A stretch of 33,326 nucleotides of DNA from Dysgonamonadaceae bacterium. GTDB lineage: Bacteria > Bacteroidota > Bacteroidia > Bacteroidales > Dysgonomonadaceae. The position numbers and the translations under genes are program-made. The stretch covers positions 1 to 33,326 of the forward strand of contig JAISUH010000078.1 in the NCBI GenBank assembly GCA_031272205.1, in the 5' to 3' direction. Under the pieces are notes generated by a model. It searched no databases, was not told where the DNA came from, and saw only the letters and a program-made list of their open reading frames with translations. Of this stretch, positions 21,064 through 30,657 are shown piece by piece (within the stretch, counting starts at the first letter, position 1; every line of letters begins with the position of its first letter).

Positions 21064-21121
21064 TGAATGACTCCAGTAGTAGAATGGAAATGACGAGAAT
21101 ATCAATATTATTGTTGTTCAT
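21056..21121 (-). CDS. BCAA operon leader (attenuator) peptide, 21 aa
   Basis: ATG AAC AAC AAT AAT ATT GAT ATT CTC GTC ATT TCC ATT CTA CTA CTG GAG TCA TTC AGT GTG TGA = MNNNNIDILVISILLLESFSV*; 10 of 21 residues are Ile/Leu/Val; located between the putative promoter and leuA. Below ORF-track cutoff. Confidence 0.8.
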   Translation of the reverse strand: MNNNNIDILVISILLLESFSV

Positions 21122-21158
21122 AATCGGTTTAAAACACTTTATTTTTTTGAATTGGATG

Positions 21159-21189
21159 CAAAGTAAAAGCAAAAAAACCAAACTGCAAA
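21159..21189 (-). promoter_or_regulatory. Bacteroidetes-type promoter of the BCAA operon
   Basis: Minus strand TTTG (21189-21186) - N19 - TTACTTTG (21166-21159), against consensus TTTG-N19ish-TAnnTTTG (one mismatch in the -7 box). Confidence 0.6.
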
Positions 21190-21267
21190 ATGTTTTTCTC
21201 TTTTTTCTCTGTTAAAATTACATTTTTCTTATTTTACCGTCCCGCAAGTTACAATTTTTGATTTATC

Positions 21268-22539
21268 TTATCCGAAATCGTCGAACATCAACATTTCGGG
21301 CGGAACGCCAAGATTGTCGAGCATCCCCTTCACGGCGTTAGCCATCGGACCGGGGCCGCACATGTAGTATTCGATATCTTCGGGCTCGTCGTGGTTTTTC
21401 AGGTAATTGTCGAAAATGACCTGATGCACAAAACCCGGAGTATATTTCACGCCTGCTGCGTCGGCGGCGGGATCGGGACGGTCGAGCGCAAGGTGGAACG
21501 AGAAATTCGGAAAATCTTTTTCCAACTGCAAAAAGTCTTCGAGATAGAAAACCTCATTCAACGCGCGTGCGCCATAGAAATACGACATTTTGCGATCGCG
21601 AACTTGAAGGGTTTTGGTCAAATGCATAATCTGTGCGCGAAGGGGCGCCATTCCCGCACCTCCGCCAATCCACATCATCTCTCTTTTGGAATCGAAAATG
21701 GGGTGAAAATCACCGTAAGGCCCGCTCATGAGTACTTTATCGCCCTCTTTGAGCGAGAAAATAAACGACGATGCGATACCCGGAGGAACCTGTTTGAACG
21801 AGCCTGTGGCGCGGTCGAAAGGCGGCGTTGCGATGCGTACATTGAGTGTAATGCGGTCGCCCTCTGCCGGATAGTTTGCCATCGAATAGGCGCGGATGGT
21901 TTCGGCGGTGTTGGTGCTGGTCAAATCCCACATCTTGTTTTTGTCCCATTCGGGGCGGAAACGGTCTTCCACAGCGTAATCGCGGTACGAAACGCTGTAT
22001 TTCGGGATTTTTATCTGCGCATAACTGCCCGGCACGAAATTCATGTGCTCGCCCTGCGGCAGCGCAACGATAAACTCTTTGATGTAGGTCGAAACATTGC
22101 GGTTCGACACGACTTCGCACTCCCATTCTTTGACGCCAAAAACCTCTTCGGGAATCAAGACGGACAAGTTTTCCTTTACCTTCACCTGACAACTCAAACG
22201 CCAATGCGCCTGTTGTTCTTTCCGACTGAAATGGCCTTTTTCCGTCGGCAAAATCTCTCCACCGCCTTCTATCACCCGGCAACGGCATTGCCCACAGGTT
22301 CCGCTGCCGCCACAGGCAGAAGAAAGGAAGATATTTTGTGATTGCAAGGTGTTCAACAATGTACCTCCCATTGGCACATCCAAATCTTTCGAACCGTTGA
22401 TTCCGATATTCACATTACCGGACGGTATCAATTTCGATTTGGCCACCAAAATAATCACAACGAGAATCAGGATGATCACCAAGAAGACCACAACGCTTGC
22501 AACAATCGTCAATCCTGCCGCATTCAACAATACACTCAT
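21268..22539 (-). CDS. nqrF: Na+-translocating NADH:quinone reductase subunit F
   Basis: 2Fe-2S ligands SACGGSGTCGQCRC; FAD/NAD(P) reductase module RAYSMANYP...GGGAGMAPLRAQIMHL...YMCGPGPM. Confidence 0.96.
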   Translation of the reverse strand: MSVLLNAAGLTIVASVVVFLVIILILVVIILVAKSKLIPSGNVNIGINGSKDLDVPMGGTLLNTLQSQNIFLSSACGGSGTCGQCRCRVIEGGGEILPTEKGHFSRKEQQAHWRLSCQVKVKENLSVLIPEEVFGVKEWECEVVSNRNVSTYIKEFIVALPQGEHMNFVPGSYAQIKIPKYSVSYRDYAVEDRFRPEWDKNKMWDLTSTNTAETIRAYSMANYPAEGDRITLNVRIATPPFDRATGSFKQVPPGIASSFIFSLKEGDKVLMSGPYGDFHPIFDSKREMMWIGGGAGMAPLRAQIMHLTKTLQVRDRKMSYFYGARALNEVFYLEDFLQLEKDFPNFSFHLALDRPDPAADAAGVKYTPGFVHQVIFDNYLKNHDEPEDIEYYMCGPGPMANAVKGMLDNLGVPPEMLMFDDFG

Positions 22540-22590
22540 TTCTTATTATTTATTTGCAATCTTTTTTTACTCTATTTATTTGAAATTCGC

Positions 22591-23205
22591 CTAAATGTTT
22601 ATTCCTGAAAAGCTCATGAATCCAATCGCCATCAGAGCGGTGATGATGAAGGTTATACCCAGACCTTTCAGGGGCTTGGGTACATTGGAATACTCCAACT
22701 TTTCGCGAATAGCGGCCATGCCGACAATCGCCAGCAGCCAGCCGATACCGGAACCGAAAGCGTAAGCGGTGGCTATGCCGATGTTGGGAAACTCGCGCTG
22801 CTGCATGAAGAGCGACCCCCCCAGTATGGCGCAGTTCACGGCGATGAGCGGCAGGAATATTCCCAACGATAAATACAAGGCCGGACTGAAACGCTCGATA
22901 ATCATCTCTACGAGCTGCACAACCGATGCGATGACCGCAATAAAAATCAGAAGGCTGAAAACGCTCAAATCCACATCTTTATACTCATCGCCAAACCAAG
23001 CCAGCGCCCCGCCTTTCAATACGTAATTTTCAATCAGGTAATTCAACGGCAAGGTCAGCACAAGCACAAACGTTACCGCTATACCTAATCCCAAGGCCGT
23101 TTTTACATTTTTCGACACAGCCAAAAACGAACACATACCCAAAAAGTATGCGAAAACCATGTTATCGACAAATATTGACCGTACAATTATATTAATGGCA
23201 TCCAT
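22591..23205 (-). CDS. nqrE: Na+-translocating NADH:quinone reductase subunit E
   Basis: Membrane protein, IIVRSIFVDNMVFAYFLGMCSFLAVSKNVKTALGLG; position in nqr operon. Confidence 0.95.
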   Translation of the reverse strand: MDAINIIVRSIFVDNMVFAYFLGMCSFLAVSKNVKTALGLGIAVTFVLVLTLPLNYLIENYVLKGGALAWFGDEYKDVDLSVFSLLIFIAVIASVVQLVEMIIERFSPALYLSLGIFLPLIAVNCAILGGSLFMQQREFPNIGIATAYAFGSGIGWLLAIVGMAAIREKLEYSNVPKPLKGLGITFIITALMAIGFMSFSGINI

Positions 23206-23219
23206 ATCCGATATTTATA

Positions 23220-23852
23220 TTAGTTTGACTCCTCCTGAAGGTCTTTGTTTCGGGCGCGGTGTATCCAAATGATACAGGCCACAATCAATATCGCCATCGG
23301 GGCGAGCATCATTAATCCGTTGTCTTTGTATCCGGCGTCGTAAACACATTGGGGTATTACCTTGTGTCCGAAAAGCGATCCCGAACCGAGCAATTCGCGG
23401 AAAAAACCGACAGCGACCAAAATCCAGCCGTAACCCAACCCGTTTCCGATTCCGTCCAAAAACGACGGCCACGGACCATTCCCCAATGCAAACGCTTCGA
23501 GGCGTCCCATCAAAATGCAATTGGTAACGATCAAGCCCACGAAAACCGATAACTGCTTGTTCACATCATAAGCAAAGGCTTTCAGAACCTCGCTCACAAG
23601 GGTAACAAGCGCGGCGGCAACCACTAACTGCACGATAATCCGGATGCGGTTGGGGATGGTTTTCCGCAACAACGAAATGATAACGTTGGCAAAGGCAACC
23701 ACAACCGTAACGGATATAGCCATGACTACCGCCGGTTCGAGCTTGGATGTAACCGCCAAAGCCGAGCAAATGCCGAGCACTTGCACGATGACGGGGTTAT
23801 TTTTATTCAGCGGCCCCAGAAGAACCTCTTTTGTTTTATTGGATAAAGCCAT
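23220..23852 (-). CDS. nqrD: Na+-translocating NADH:quinone reductase subunit D
   Basis: GPLNKNNPVIVQVLGICSALAVTSKLEPAVVMAISVTVVVAFANVIISLLRKTIPNRIRIIVQL. Confidence 0.95.
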   Translation of the reverse strand: MALSNKTKEVLLGPLNKNNPVIVQVLGICSALAVTSKLEPAVVMAISVTVVVAFANVIISLLRKTIPNRIRIIVQLVVAAALVTLVSEVLKAFAYDVNKQLSVFVGLIVTNCILMGRLEAFALGNGPWPSFLDGIGNGLGYGWILVAVGFFRELLGSGSLFGHKVIPQCVYDAGYKDNGLMMLAPMAILIVACIIWIHRARNKDLQEESN

Positions 23853-23885
23853 AATTCAATTTCTTTATAAACGTCTTTTTGCGAA

Positions 23886-24596
23886 TTATTGAGCCGAATG
23901 TAATTTCAGTAAAAAATCTTTGTATTTTCCCACACTATCAAGCAACATGTCGTCAACCCCCCTGCTGGTAATGGTTCCCCCGGAGATACCATCGACATAA
24001 TCGCGGTCGGACACCGAACGCCCCGGTTTTACCACGGCGACGGACGAAAACCCGCCGGCATTGAAGAGATGCTTGCCTTCGAACTGATTGCGGAAATGGG
24101 GTGTTACAATTTCAGCCCCAAGACCGGGCGTTTCGGAGGCATGGCTGAAGTCTGCCCCGTAAATCGAATTGCCGTCGGCGTCAATGGCAAGGTATCCCCA
24201 AATAAGTCCCCACAGCCCTTTCCCGGCCATTGGGATGACAAATTTTTTCACGCCGTCTATCTCTGCTTCAAAAACGGGAAGCCCTTTGCTGGCGTCTTTC
24301 GCAATATCGGTTCCAAAAGCGGGATCATTAGCGCCTACGCCCTCCGTGCCTTCCTCTACTGACCCGTCGGCTTTTATCAGATAGGCATTTTTTATCACCT
24401 CATTGTATTTCGCTTCGGCAGAATTTGCGGGGATATCCAAACGCAACGAACGGAGTATCTGTTGCATTTTATCGATATTCTCGTTTTTGATTTGCTTATC
24501 TTTCAACACTTGGTGCGTGAAAGCCAGCGCCACGGCAACAATAATCACCATAACGGAAGCGTAAACGATCGTATATGTACTGCCTTCTCTGTTCAT
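23886..24596 (-). CDS. nqrC: Na+-translocating NADH:quinone reductase subunit C
   Basis: N-terminal TM, FMN-binding domain, DGISGGTITSRGVDDML near the C-terminus (flavinylation-type motif). Confidence 0.94.
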   Translation of the reverse strand: MNREGSTYTIVYASVMVIIVAVALAFTHQVLKDKQIKNENIDKMQQILRSLRLDIPANSAEAKYNEVIKNAYLIKADGSVEEGTEGVGANDPAFGTDIAKDASKGLPVFEAEIDGVKKFVIPMAGKGLWGLIWGYLAIDADGNSIYGADFSHASETPGLGAEIVTPHFRNQFEGKHLFNAGGFSSVAVVKPGRSVSDRDYVDGISGGTITSRGVDDMLLDSVGKYKDFLLKLHSAQ

Positions 24597-25840
24597 TTTT
24601 CAACTCCTTTCCGGTTTTTCACGGCAACCCTCTTCATGCGCCGTTTGATATTGGCATCCACCACGTAGAAATCAATGAGCGGGGCAAATGCGTTCATCAG
24701 CAATATCGACAACATCATCCCTTCGGGATATCCGGGATTAAATACGCGGATCGTTATGGCGATCAACCCGATGAGGAATCCGTAAATCCATTTGCCTTTC
24801 TCCGTCCGCGCCGAGGTAACGGGATCCGTAGCCATAAACACGGCTCCGAATGCAAAACCGCCCAGCAGGAAATGATATTCCATCGGCATTTCCATGATGG
24901 CGTTTGAGGCGAACAGATTGACTGAAACGATAGCGACTACACCTCCAATAAAAACAGAAAGTATTGTTTTCCAGCTTCCTACGCCGGTAACAATAAGGAT
25001 AAACGCCCCCAGCAGGATGGCAAACGTGGAGACCTCGCCTGCCGAACCGGGGATGAATCCCCAAAACATATCGCTTAGCGACAAAGGTTGTCCCACAGCA
25101 TTCGTGAAGCTAAACGACACGAAGCTGTCCGCTCCGGTGGTGGCAATCTGCCCCAGCGGCGTTGCACCGGTAAAACCGTCAACGGTTTGGGCTACGCCAT
25201 TCGCCATTTCGGGATTACCTGCTCCGAAAGAGCCTTGGGTGCGGATCCAAACCTTGTCGCCCGACATTTTCGACGGATAGGCGAAAAACAAAAAGGCACG
25301 CGCCATCAACGCAACGTTAAAAATATTATAACCCGTTCCTCCGAACACTTCTTTGGCAAAAATCACCGAGAAAGCCGTGGCTACAGCTATCATCCAGAGC
25401 GGCGTATCGACGGGCAAAATCATCGGGATGAGGATCCCCGAAACAAGAAATCCTTCGGCAACCTCCTCCTTTTTGTATTGCGCCGAAGCAAATTCGATTC
25501 CCAGTCCCACAACGTAGGCTACGATGATTTGCGGCAGCATCGACAACAGGCCGTAAAAGAATGTTTCCAAAAAACCGGCCTTGGCCCCTATCACCAAAAA
25601 ATGCTGGTATCCGATGTTATACATCCCAAACAGCAGGGCCGGTATCAAGGCCAAGATGACGATACTCATCGTCCGCTTTGAATCGCGGGCATCGTGAATA
25701 TGGACTCCCGAACGCGACGTGGTGTCGGGTACGAAAAGGAAAGTCTCGAAAGCCTCGAATACGGAATGAAAGGCCTGAAACTTACCCCCTTTCTCGAAAT
25801 GGGGCTTTATTTTTTCTATGTATTTCCTTATCACCTTCAA
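24593..25840 (-). CDS. nqrB: Na+-translocating NADH:quinone reductase subunit B
   Basis: Polytopic membrane protein; VDGFTGATPLGQ flavinylation-type motif; overlaps nqrC start by 4 nt. Confidence 0.95.
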   Translation of the reverse strand: MKVIRKYIEKIKPHFEKGGKFQAFHSVFEAFETFLFVPDTTSRSGVHIHDARDSKRTMSIVILALIPALLFGMYNIGYQHFLVIGAKAGFLETFFYGLLSMLPQIIVAYVVGLGIEFASAQYKKEEVAEGFLVSGILIPMILPVDTPLWMIAVATAFSVIFAKEVFGGTGYNIFNVALMARAFLFFAYPSKMSGDKVWIRTQGSFGAGNPEMANGVAQTVDGFTGATPLGQIATTGADSFVSFSFTNAVGQPLSLSDMFWGFIPGSAGEVSTFAILLGAFILIVTGVGSWKTILSVFIGGVVAIVSVNLFASNAIMEMPMEYHFLLGGFAFGAVFMATDPVTSARTEKGKWIYGFLIGLIAITIRVFNPGYPEGMMLSILLMNAFAPLIDFYVVDANIKRRMKRVAVKNRKGVEK

Positions 25841-25882
25841 TTATGATTGATTTATCTGTTATCTGTATGATTATCAAATGTT

Positions 25883-27229
25883 TTATTCCATCTCTTTGCG
25901 GAGCAAATCCAGTCCCTTGCGAACGATGCGCTGAATTTCCAACTTCGAAGTATCGACAAATTCACAAAGGGCGAAATCTTCGGGGGCAACTTCGTAAATC
26001 CCCAGATTCTCCATCTTGTCGATGTTGAACGCGATAATGGATTTGAGCAAGGGTTCGGGATAGATGTCCATCGGGAACACTTTATCGTATTCGTTGGAAA
26101 CGATGATAGCGCGGGAACCACCCAAAATACGTGCATCGAGACGGTATCTCTTTTTCAAATGCGGATAGGTGCAGCCCGCGCTGTAGCGATTCGGCGAGAG
26201 CGAAGCCCATCCCAGCGTTTCGTGAACGTTTTTCCCTTCGGGTATCACGGTTATTTGTGAATCGTAGGCGCGGAGCGAGCCGTCTCTGTCTATCTTTGTG
26301 CCGGTCAGCACGTTACCGCTGATATACCGCAGGGGTATCCCTTCGGTTACATTGTCTTCGAAAAGCGAAGAAAGCTGTGTGCCGACAGCTATTCTATAAT
26401 ATCCGGTATGTTTCACTTCCGAACCGGAAAGGGCGACTACGCGGGTCAAATCTACGATTCCTTTATTAAACAGTCTTCCAATAACGGCAACATCTAACGC
26501 ATTCAGTGTCCAAACCGTTTCCCCTCGGTTTACCGGTGAAAGATGATTGATTTGAACGCCAACATTTCCCGCGGGATGCGGGCCGTCAAATTCCGTAACC
26601 ACAACGTTTTTTGCACGGCGCAAATCTTCGTTTTTCGTTTGCGACCGGATGGAAAGATAGACTTTCCCCGGCGTCAGTTTCGCCAAAGCATCCAATCCTG
26701 TTTGCAAATCGGCCTCCTGCCCGGCTATGATGAAATCGTATGAAGGAGCTAAAGGAGACGAATCAAATCCGGTAACAAAGATGTCGCGGGGCGTTTTATC
26801 GGGGTTGGCTATCACGTCGTAGGGGCGTTGCTTGATTAAAAACCAAATACCTGCTTCCGAAATAGAAGCCTTTACGTCGTCAGCCGAAAGGGCAGAGACC
26901 GATTTTTTCCCGAAATCGCGGTACGCTATATCTTCGTCGGCTTTAATTTCTATATACAGAATCCGGCGTTTTTCGCCTCGTTCCACTGCCGCAACAACGC
27001 CGCTGACGGGCGAAGCAAACAACAGATCGGGGTGATTCTTGTCGTAAAACAAGGCCGAACCGGCTTTCACCTGCTCTCCTGCTTTAACCGTCATTTTGGG
27101 TGTTACGCCATGGAAATCTTCGGGGTAAATCCTGACGATATCGCTCTTTATGATACCTCTAAATACCTCTTGCGGCTCTCCCAACAATGGAATCTGCAAA
27201 CCTTTTTTTATTTTGATTTTATGGGCCAT
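25883..27229 (-). CDS. nqrA: Na+-translocating NADH:quinone reductase subunit A
   Basis: MAHKIKIKKGLQIPLLGEPQEVFRG... ; ORF track extends to 27361 but the N-terminal Phe/Leu-rich extension looks like upstream AT-rich DNA; ATG at 27229 is the family-typical start. Confidence 0.95.
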   Translation of the reverse strand: MAHKIKIKKGLQIPLLGEPQEVFRGIIKSDIVRIYPEDFHGVTPKMTVKAGEQVKAGSALFYDKNHPDLLFASPVSGVVAAVERGEKRRILYIEIKADEDIAYRDFGKKSVSALSADDVKASISEAGIWFLIKQRPYDVIANPDKTPRDIFVTGFDSSPLAPSYDFIIAGQEADLQTGLDALAKLTPGKVYLSIRSQTKNEDLRRAKNVVVTEFDGPHPAGNVGVQINHLSPVNRGETVWTLNALDVAVIGRLFNKGIVDLTRVVALSGSEVKHTGYYRIAVGTQLSSLFEDNVTEGIPLRYISGNVLTGTKIDRDGSLRAYDSQITVIPEGKNVHETLGWASLSPNRYSAGCTYPHLKKRYRLDARILGGSRAIIVSNEYDKVFPMDIYPEPLLKSIIAFNIDKMENLGIYEVAPEDFALCEFVDTSKLEIQRIVRKGLDLLRKEME

Positions 27230-27535
27230 ATCCGGTACAAAAACTTTGCCTTTATTTAAAAAAAAACAGAAAGATAGTATTTTTCCGTTTTTCGCGGCGA
27301 AGATATACTTTTTTAGGGTAAAAAACAAGAAAAAGAGCAGATATAGACTTAAAAAAATCACAAAACACAGTTTTTCTGTTGTGTTTATTCATTTCGAATA
27401 GACAAAAAAATGTGAAACGTCGGCTTCCGATAAAACAGTCTTAACCCTTTTTTTTTGTTTTTTTGTCGTGTAATACAAAGGATTTTTATACCTTTACTGA
27501 TATTTTCAATGTAACATTTCTAAAATCTCAGCAAA

Positions 27536-28327
27536 ATGAAAAAATTTTTCTTCTCTACATTATCAAGCGTATTCGCGCTCTCTCTCATTTTTTACTCGTG
27601 CGAAATAGAGGATGACGGTAATTCGCCCGAAGACAATAGCCATTCGGAATGGCCAACCACGACGGTCAATTCTTCCATGCCTGCCGGAAAATTAACATTC
27701 CTCGCTTTTAATCTTGGTGCAGATAAGACCATGACTGTTGAAGAACAAATTGCCTACGAACCGATCGATAAATACGACGCAACGGTTTACGGCGATCTCT
27801 ATCAGTGGGGCAGAATTACCGATGGACACGAGAAACGCACAAGCGGAACAACTTTTACTCAATCGCTAACGGACATTCCCGGACACGGGGATTTTATTCT
27901 GGGAAATGGTGCTCGTGGACCAATGAATTGGCGCTATTTGGGGAATGATTATTTGTGGGGTGCTACAAAAACCCCCTACGATCCTTGTCCCGATGGGTTC
28001 CGTGTTCCAACGCAAGAAGAATGGGCCAGCATTTACGGCGACGAAAGCGGGAATATAGGAGAATGGACAGGAAACGGCTATAAAATTTCCACCGACGGCG
28101 GAACAAGCTATACGATGTTTCTGCCCGCAGCCGGATACAGGCACTACGACTACGAATACTCCGGCGGCTTGTTGTACGATCAGGGTGTTGATGGCTCCTA
28201 TTGGAGTTCTACGGCTCCACTCAAATCGGAAGGTGCTTTTCTTTTTACTTTCACTGATAGAGGCGTGGCTCCGAAAGATTATGGATATCGAGCGCTTGGA
28301 TTTTCGGTGCGTTGTGTAGCCGACTGA
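27536..28327 (+). CDS. FISUMP-domain lipoprotein
   Basis: Lipobox MKKFFFSTLSSVFALSLIFYSC; LTFLAFNLGADKTMTVEEQIAYEPIDKYDATVYGDLYQWGRITDGH...DPCPDGFRVPTQEEWASIYGD...YWSSTAPL...ALGFSVRCVAD. Confidence 0.88.
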   Translation: MKKFFFSTLSSVFALSLIFYSCEIEDDGNSPEDNSHSEWPTTTVNSSMPAGKLTFLAFNLGADKTMTVEEQIAYEPIDKYDATVYGDLYQWGRITDGHEKRTSGTTFTQSLTDIPGHGDFILGNGARGPMNWRYLGNDYLWGATKTPYDPCPDGFRVPTQEEWASIYGDESGNIGEWTGNGYKISTDGGTSYTMFLPAAGYRHYDYEYSGGLLYDQGVDGSYWSSTAPLKSEGAFLFTFTDRGVAPKDYGYRALGFSVRCVAD

Positions 28328-28346
28328 AATTCAGTCAATAACCTTA

Positions 28347-30566
28347 TTATTTTTTCCATTTCAACCTCAAACTGTTGCTCACTACGCTCACGCTACTGAG
28401 GGCCATAGCTGCTCCGGCAATCATCGGATTCAGCAGAAATCCGTTTATGGGATACAAAATACCGGCTGCAATGGGGATGCCGATAAGGTTATAGATGAAA
28501 GCCCAAAACAGGTTTTGTTTGATGGTCGTTACCGTCGATTTCGAAAGCCGGATCGCCTCCGGAATCTTGGTCAAATCAGACGATATAAGGGTTGTTTTCG
28601 CCACATTCATGGCGATATCGCTGCCCTTGCCCATCGCGATGCCCACATCGGCTTGCGCCAAGGCGGCGCTGTCGTTTATGCCGTCGCCCGCCATTGCGAC
28701 AATCTTCCCCCGCGATTGCAATTCTCTGATGTAATCCGCCTTTTGTCCGGGCAAAACGCCCGCCTCGAAACGGCGGATTCCGGCTTTGGCGGCAATCGCT
28801 CTTGCCGTTGTTTCGTTGTCGCCCGTAAGTAAATGGACTTCGATACCCAAATTTCGCAATTCAGCCACCGCTTTCTCCGACGACGGTTTTATGCGGTCGG
28901 CAACGGCCAACGCCGCTATCGCCCTCTTGCTGTCGCCAAACAGAATAACCGTTTTTGCTTCGTCTTCCCACAGAAGCGCCTTTTCCCTAATTGAAGGGGC
29001 GATTTCGATGTTGTTTTCTTCCAACAATCGGCTACTGCCGACAAAGTAAGTTTCACCTTCAAATAAGGCTTTCGCCCCTTTCCCCGTAATACTCTCGAAT
29101 TGCGAAACCGAAGAGGCTTCCTCATCCCGCAAATATGCCGCTACAGCTTCGGCAAGCGGATGCTCCGACTGTCTTTCCATTCCGAGAAACACTCGTTTCC
29201 ATTTCGGATGGACGCCCCAGCCATACTCGTCGGTTACCTCCGGTTTGCCTTCGGTAACGGTTCCCGTTTTATCCAACACGATCGCATTAATCTTCCGCAA
29301 TACTTCGAGACTCTCGGCGTCTTTTATCAAAATGCCTTTTTCGGCTCCCTTGCCCATCCCAACCATTATCGCCGTAGGTGTGGCCAAGCCCAATGCGCAA
29401 GGGCAGGCGATAACCAATACCGTAACCGATGCCAGCAAACCCTGTGTAAAACCGTTGTCGCCGCCCCAAATATTCCAGACGATGAACGCGACGAGCGCTG
29501 TTGCTATAACCACCGGAACAAAAATTCCCGCAACTTTATCAACCAATTTCTGCACCGGAGCTTTGCTGTCTTGCGCCTCCCGAACTGTCTTTATGATTTG
29601 GGCAAGCAGGGTGTCGCTCCCTACTTTATCGGCCCGAAACCGGAAACTGCCTTTCTGATTGATTGTTCCGGCAAACACTTTGTCTTTTTCCTGCTTCAAT
29701 ACGGCCACAGGCTCGCCGCTCAACAGGCTTTCGTCCACGTATGAAGATCCGCTTTCGACCGTTCCGTCCAATGCGATTTTTTCGCCGGGTTTTACCAAAA
29801 TGATTTCACCTGCGCCGACCTGTTCAATTGGAGTCTGCATCGGGACACCATCTTCACGAACAACCGTAAGCGTTTTTGGCTGCAACTCCATCAGTTTTTT
29901 TATGGCGGAAGAAGCGCTCTCTTTTGCCCTTTCTTCCAATACTTTGCCTAAGAGAACAAAAGCAATAACAACGGCAGCTGCCTCGAAATACACGTGCGGG
30001 TGCAATCCTTTATTCATCCAAAATTGAGGTAACAGCACATTGAAAACGCTGAACAGATACGCAACGCCCGTACTCAACGCAACTAAGGTATCCATGTTTG
30101 CCGAACGGTGTTTGGCCTGTTTCCATGCATTGATGAAGAAATCGCGCCCGGTCCAGAGGACAACGGGCGTGCTCAACGCCCACATCATATCATTGGCGCA
30201 GGGAATGTTCATAAAAAACATGCCTGTCGCCGCTACGGGAAGGGTCAAAACGCTTGCCCAAACGGCTTTTGTCTTTAATTGTTTGAATTTTTGTTGATGG
30301 ATGGACTCCAAATTTTCCCCGTCCGAAAGGCTTTCATCGATGATTAAATCATAGCCCGCGGACTGTACGGCTTTCCGCATCTCATCGGGACAAATAAGGG
30401 TAGGGATGTATGTTATGCTAACTTCGGCGGTCGCTAAATTAACGCCGGCATCAATTACCCCCGTAAGCGAGGACAATGTTTTACCTACATTCGCGGCGCA
30501 CGAAGCGCAGGCCATATCCAATACAGGAAATGTTTTCTTTATTGTCGGATTGTTTTGCGCTGCCAT
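28347..30566 (-). CDS. copA: P1B-type (copper) cation-translocating ATPase
   Basis: N-terminal HMA motif MACASCAANVGK; CPCALGLATPTAIMVGMGKGAEKGILIKDAESLE; DKTGTVTEGKP; GDGINDSAALAQADVGIAMG. Confidence 0.93.
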   Translation of the reverse strand: MAAQNNPTIKKTFPVLDMACASCAANVGKTLSSLTGVIDAGVNLATAEVSITYIPTLICPDEMRKAVQSAGYDLIIDESLSDGENLESIHQQKFKQLKTKAVWASVLTLPVAATGMFFMNIPCANDMMWALSTPVVLWTGRDFFINAWKQAKHRSANMDTLVALSTGVAYLFSVFNVLLPQFWMNKGLHPHVYFEAAAVVIAFVLLGKVLEERAKESASSAIKKLMELQPKTLTVVREDGVPMQTPIEQVGAGEIILVKPGEKIALDGTVESGSSYVDESLLSGEPVAVLKQEKDKVFAGTINQKGSFRFRADKVGSDTLLAQIIKTVREAQDSKAPVQKLVDKVAGIFVPVVIATALVAFIVWNIWGGDNGFTQGLLASVTVLVIACPCALGLATPTAIMVGMGKGAEKGILIKDAESLEVLRKINAIVLDKTGTVTEGKPEVTDEYGWGVHPKWKRVFLGMERQSEHPLAEAVAAYLRDEEASSVSQFESITGKGAKALFEGETYFVGSSRLLEENNIEIAPSIREKALLWEDEAKTVILFGDSKRAIAALAVADRIKPSSEKAVAELRNLGIEVHLLTGDNETTARAIAAKAGIRRFEAGVLPGQKADYIRELQSRGKIVAMAGDGINDSAALAQADVGIAMGKGSDIAMNVAKTTLISSDLTKIPEAIRLSKSTVTTIKQNLFWAFIYNLIGIPIAAGILYPINGFLLNPMIAGAAMALSSVSVVSNSLRLKWKK

Positions 30567-30657
30567 GTTTTTTATGCCTTTCTAACCGAATTATAAAGTA
30601 AACAACAGCGGAAGCGGAAAGTTTCACGTATGTTCAGTTTTCCGCACAAAAAAAGGA

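Noticed and set aside
21391-22341. 316-aa plus-strand ORF opposite nqrF
   Set aside because: Antisense artefact of nqrF.
27229-27361. N-terminal extension of nqrA (MIFLSLYLLFFLFF...) as a possible signal/TM segment
   Set aside because: NqrA is a peripheral cytoplasmic subunit whose family start matches MAHKIKIKKGL; the extension is translated AT-rich leader DNA.
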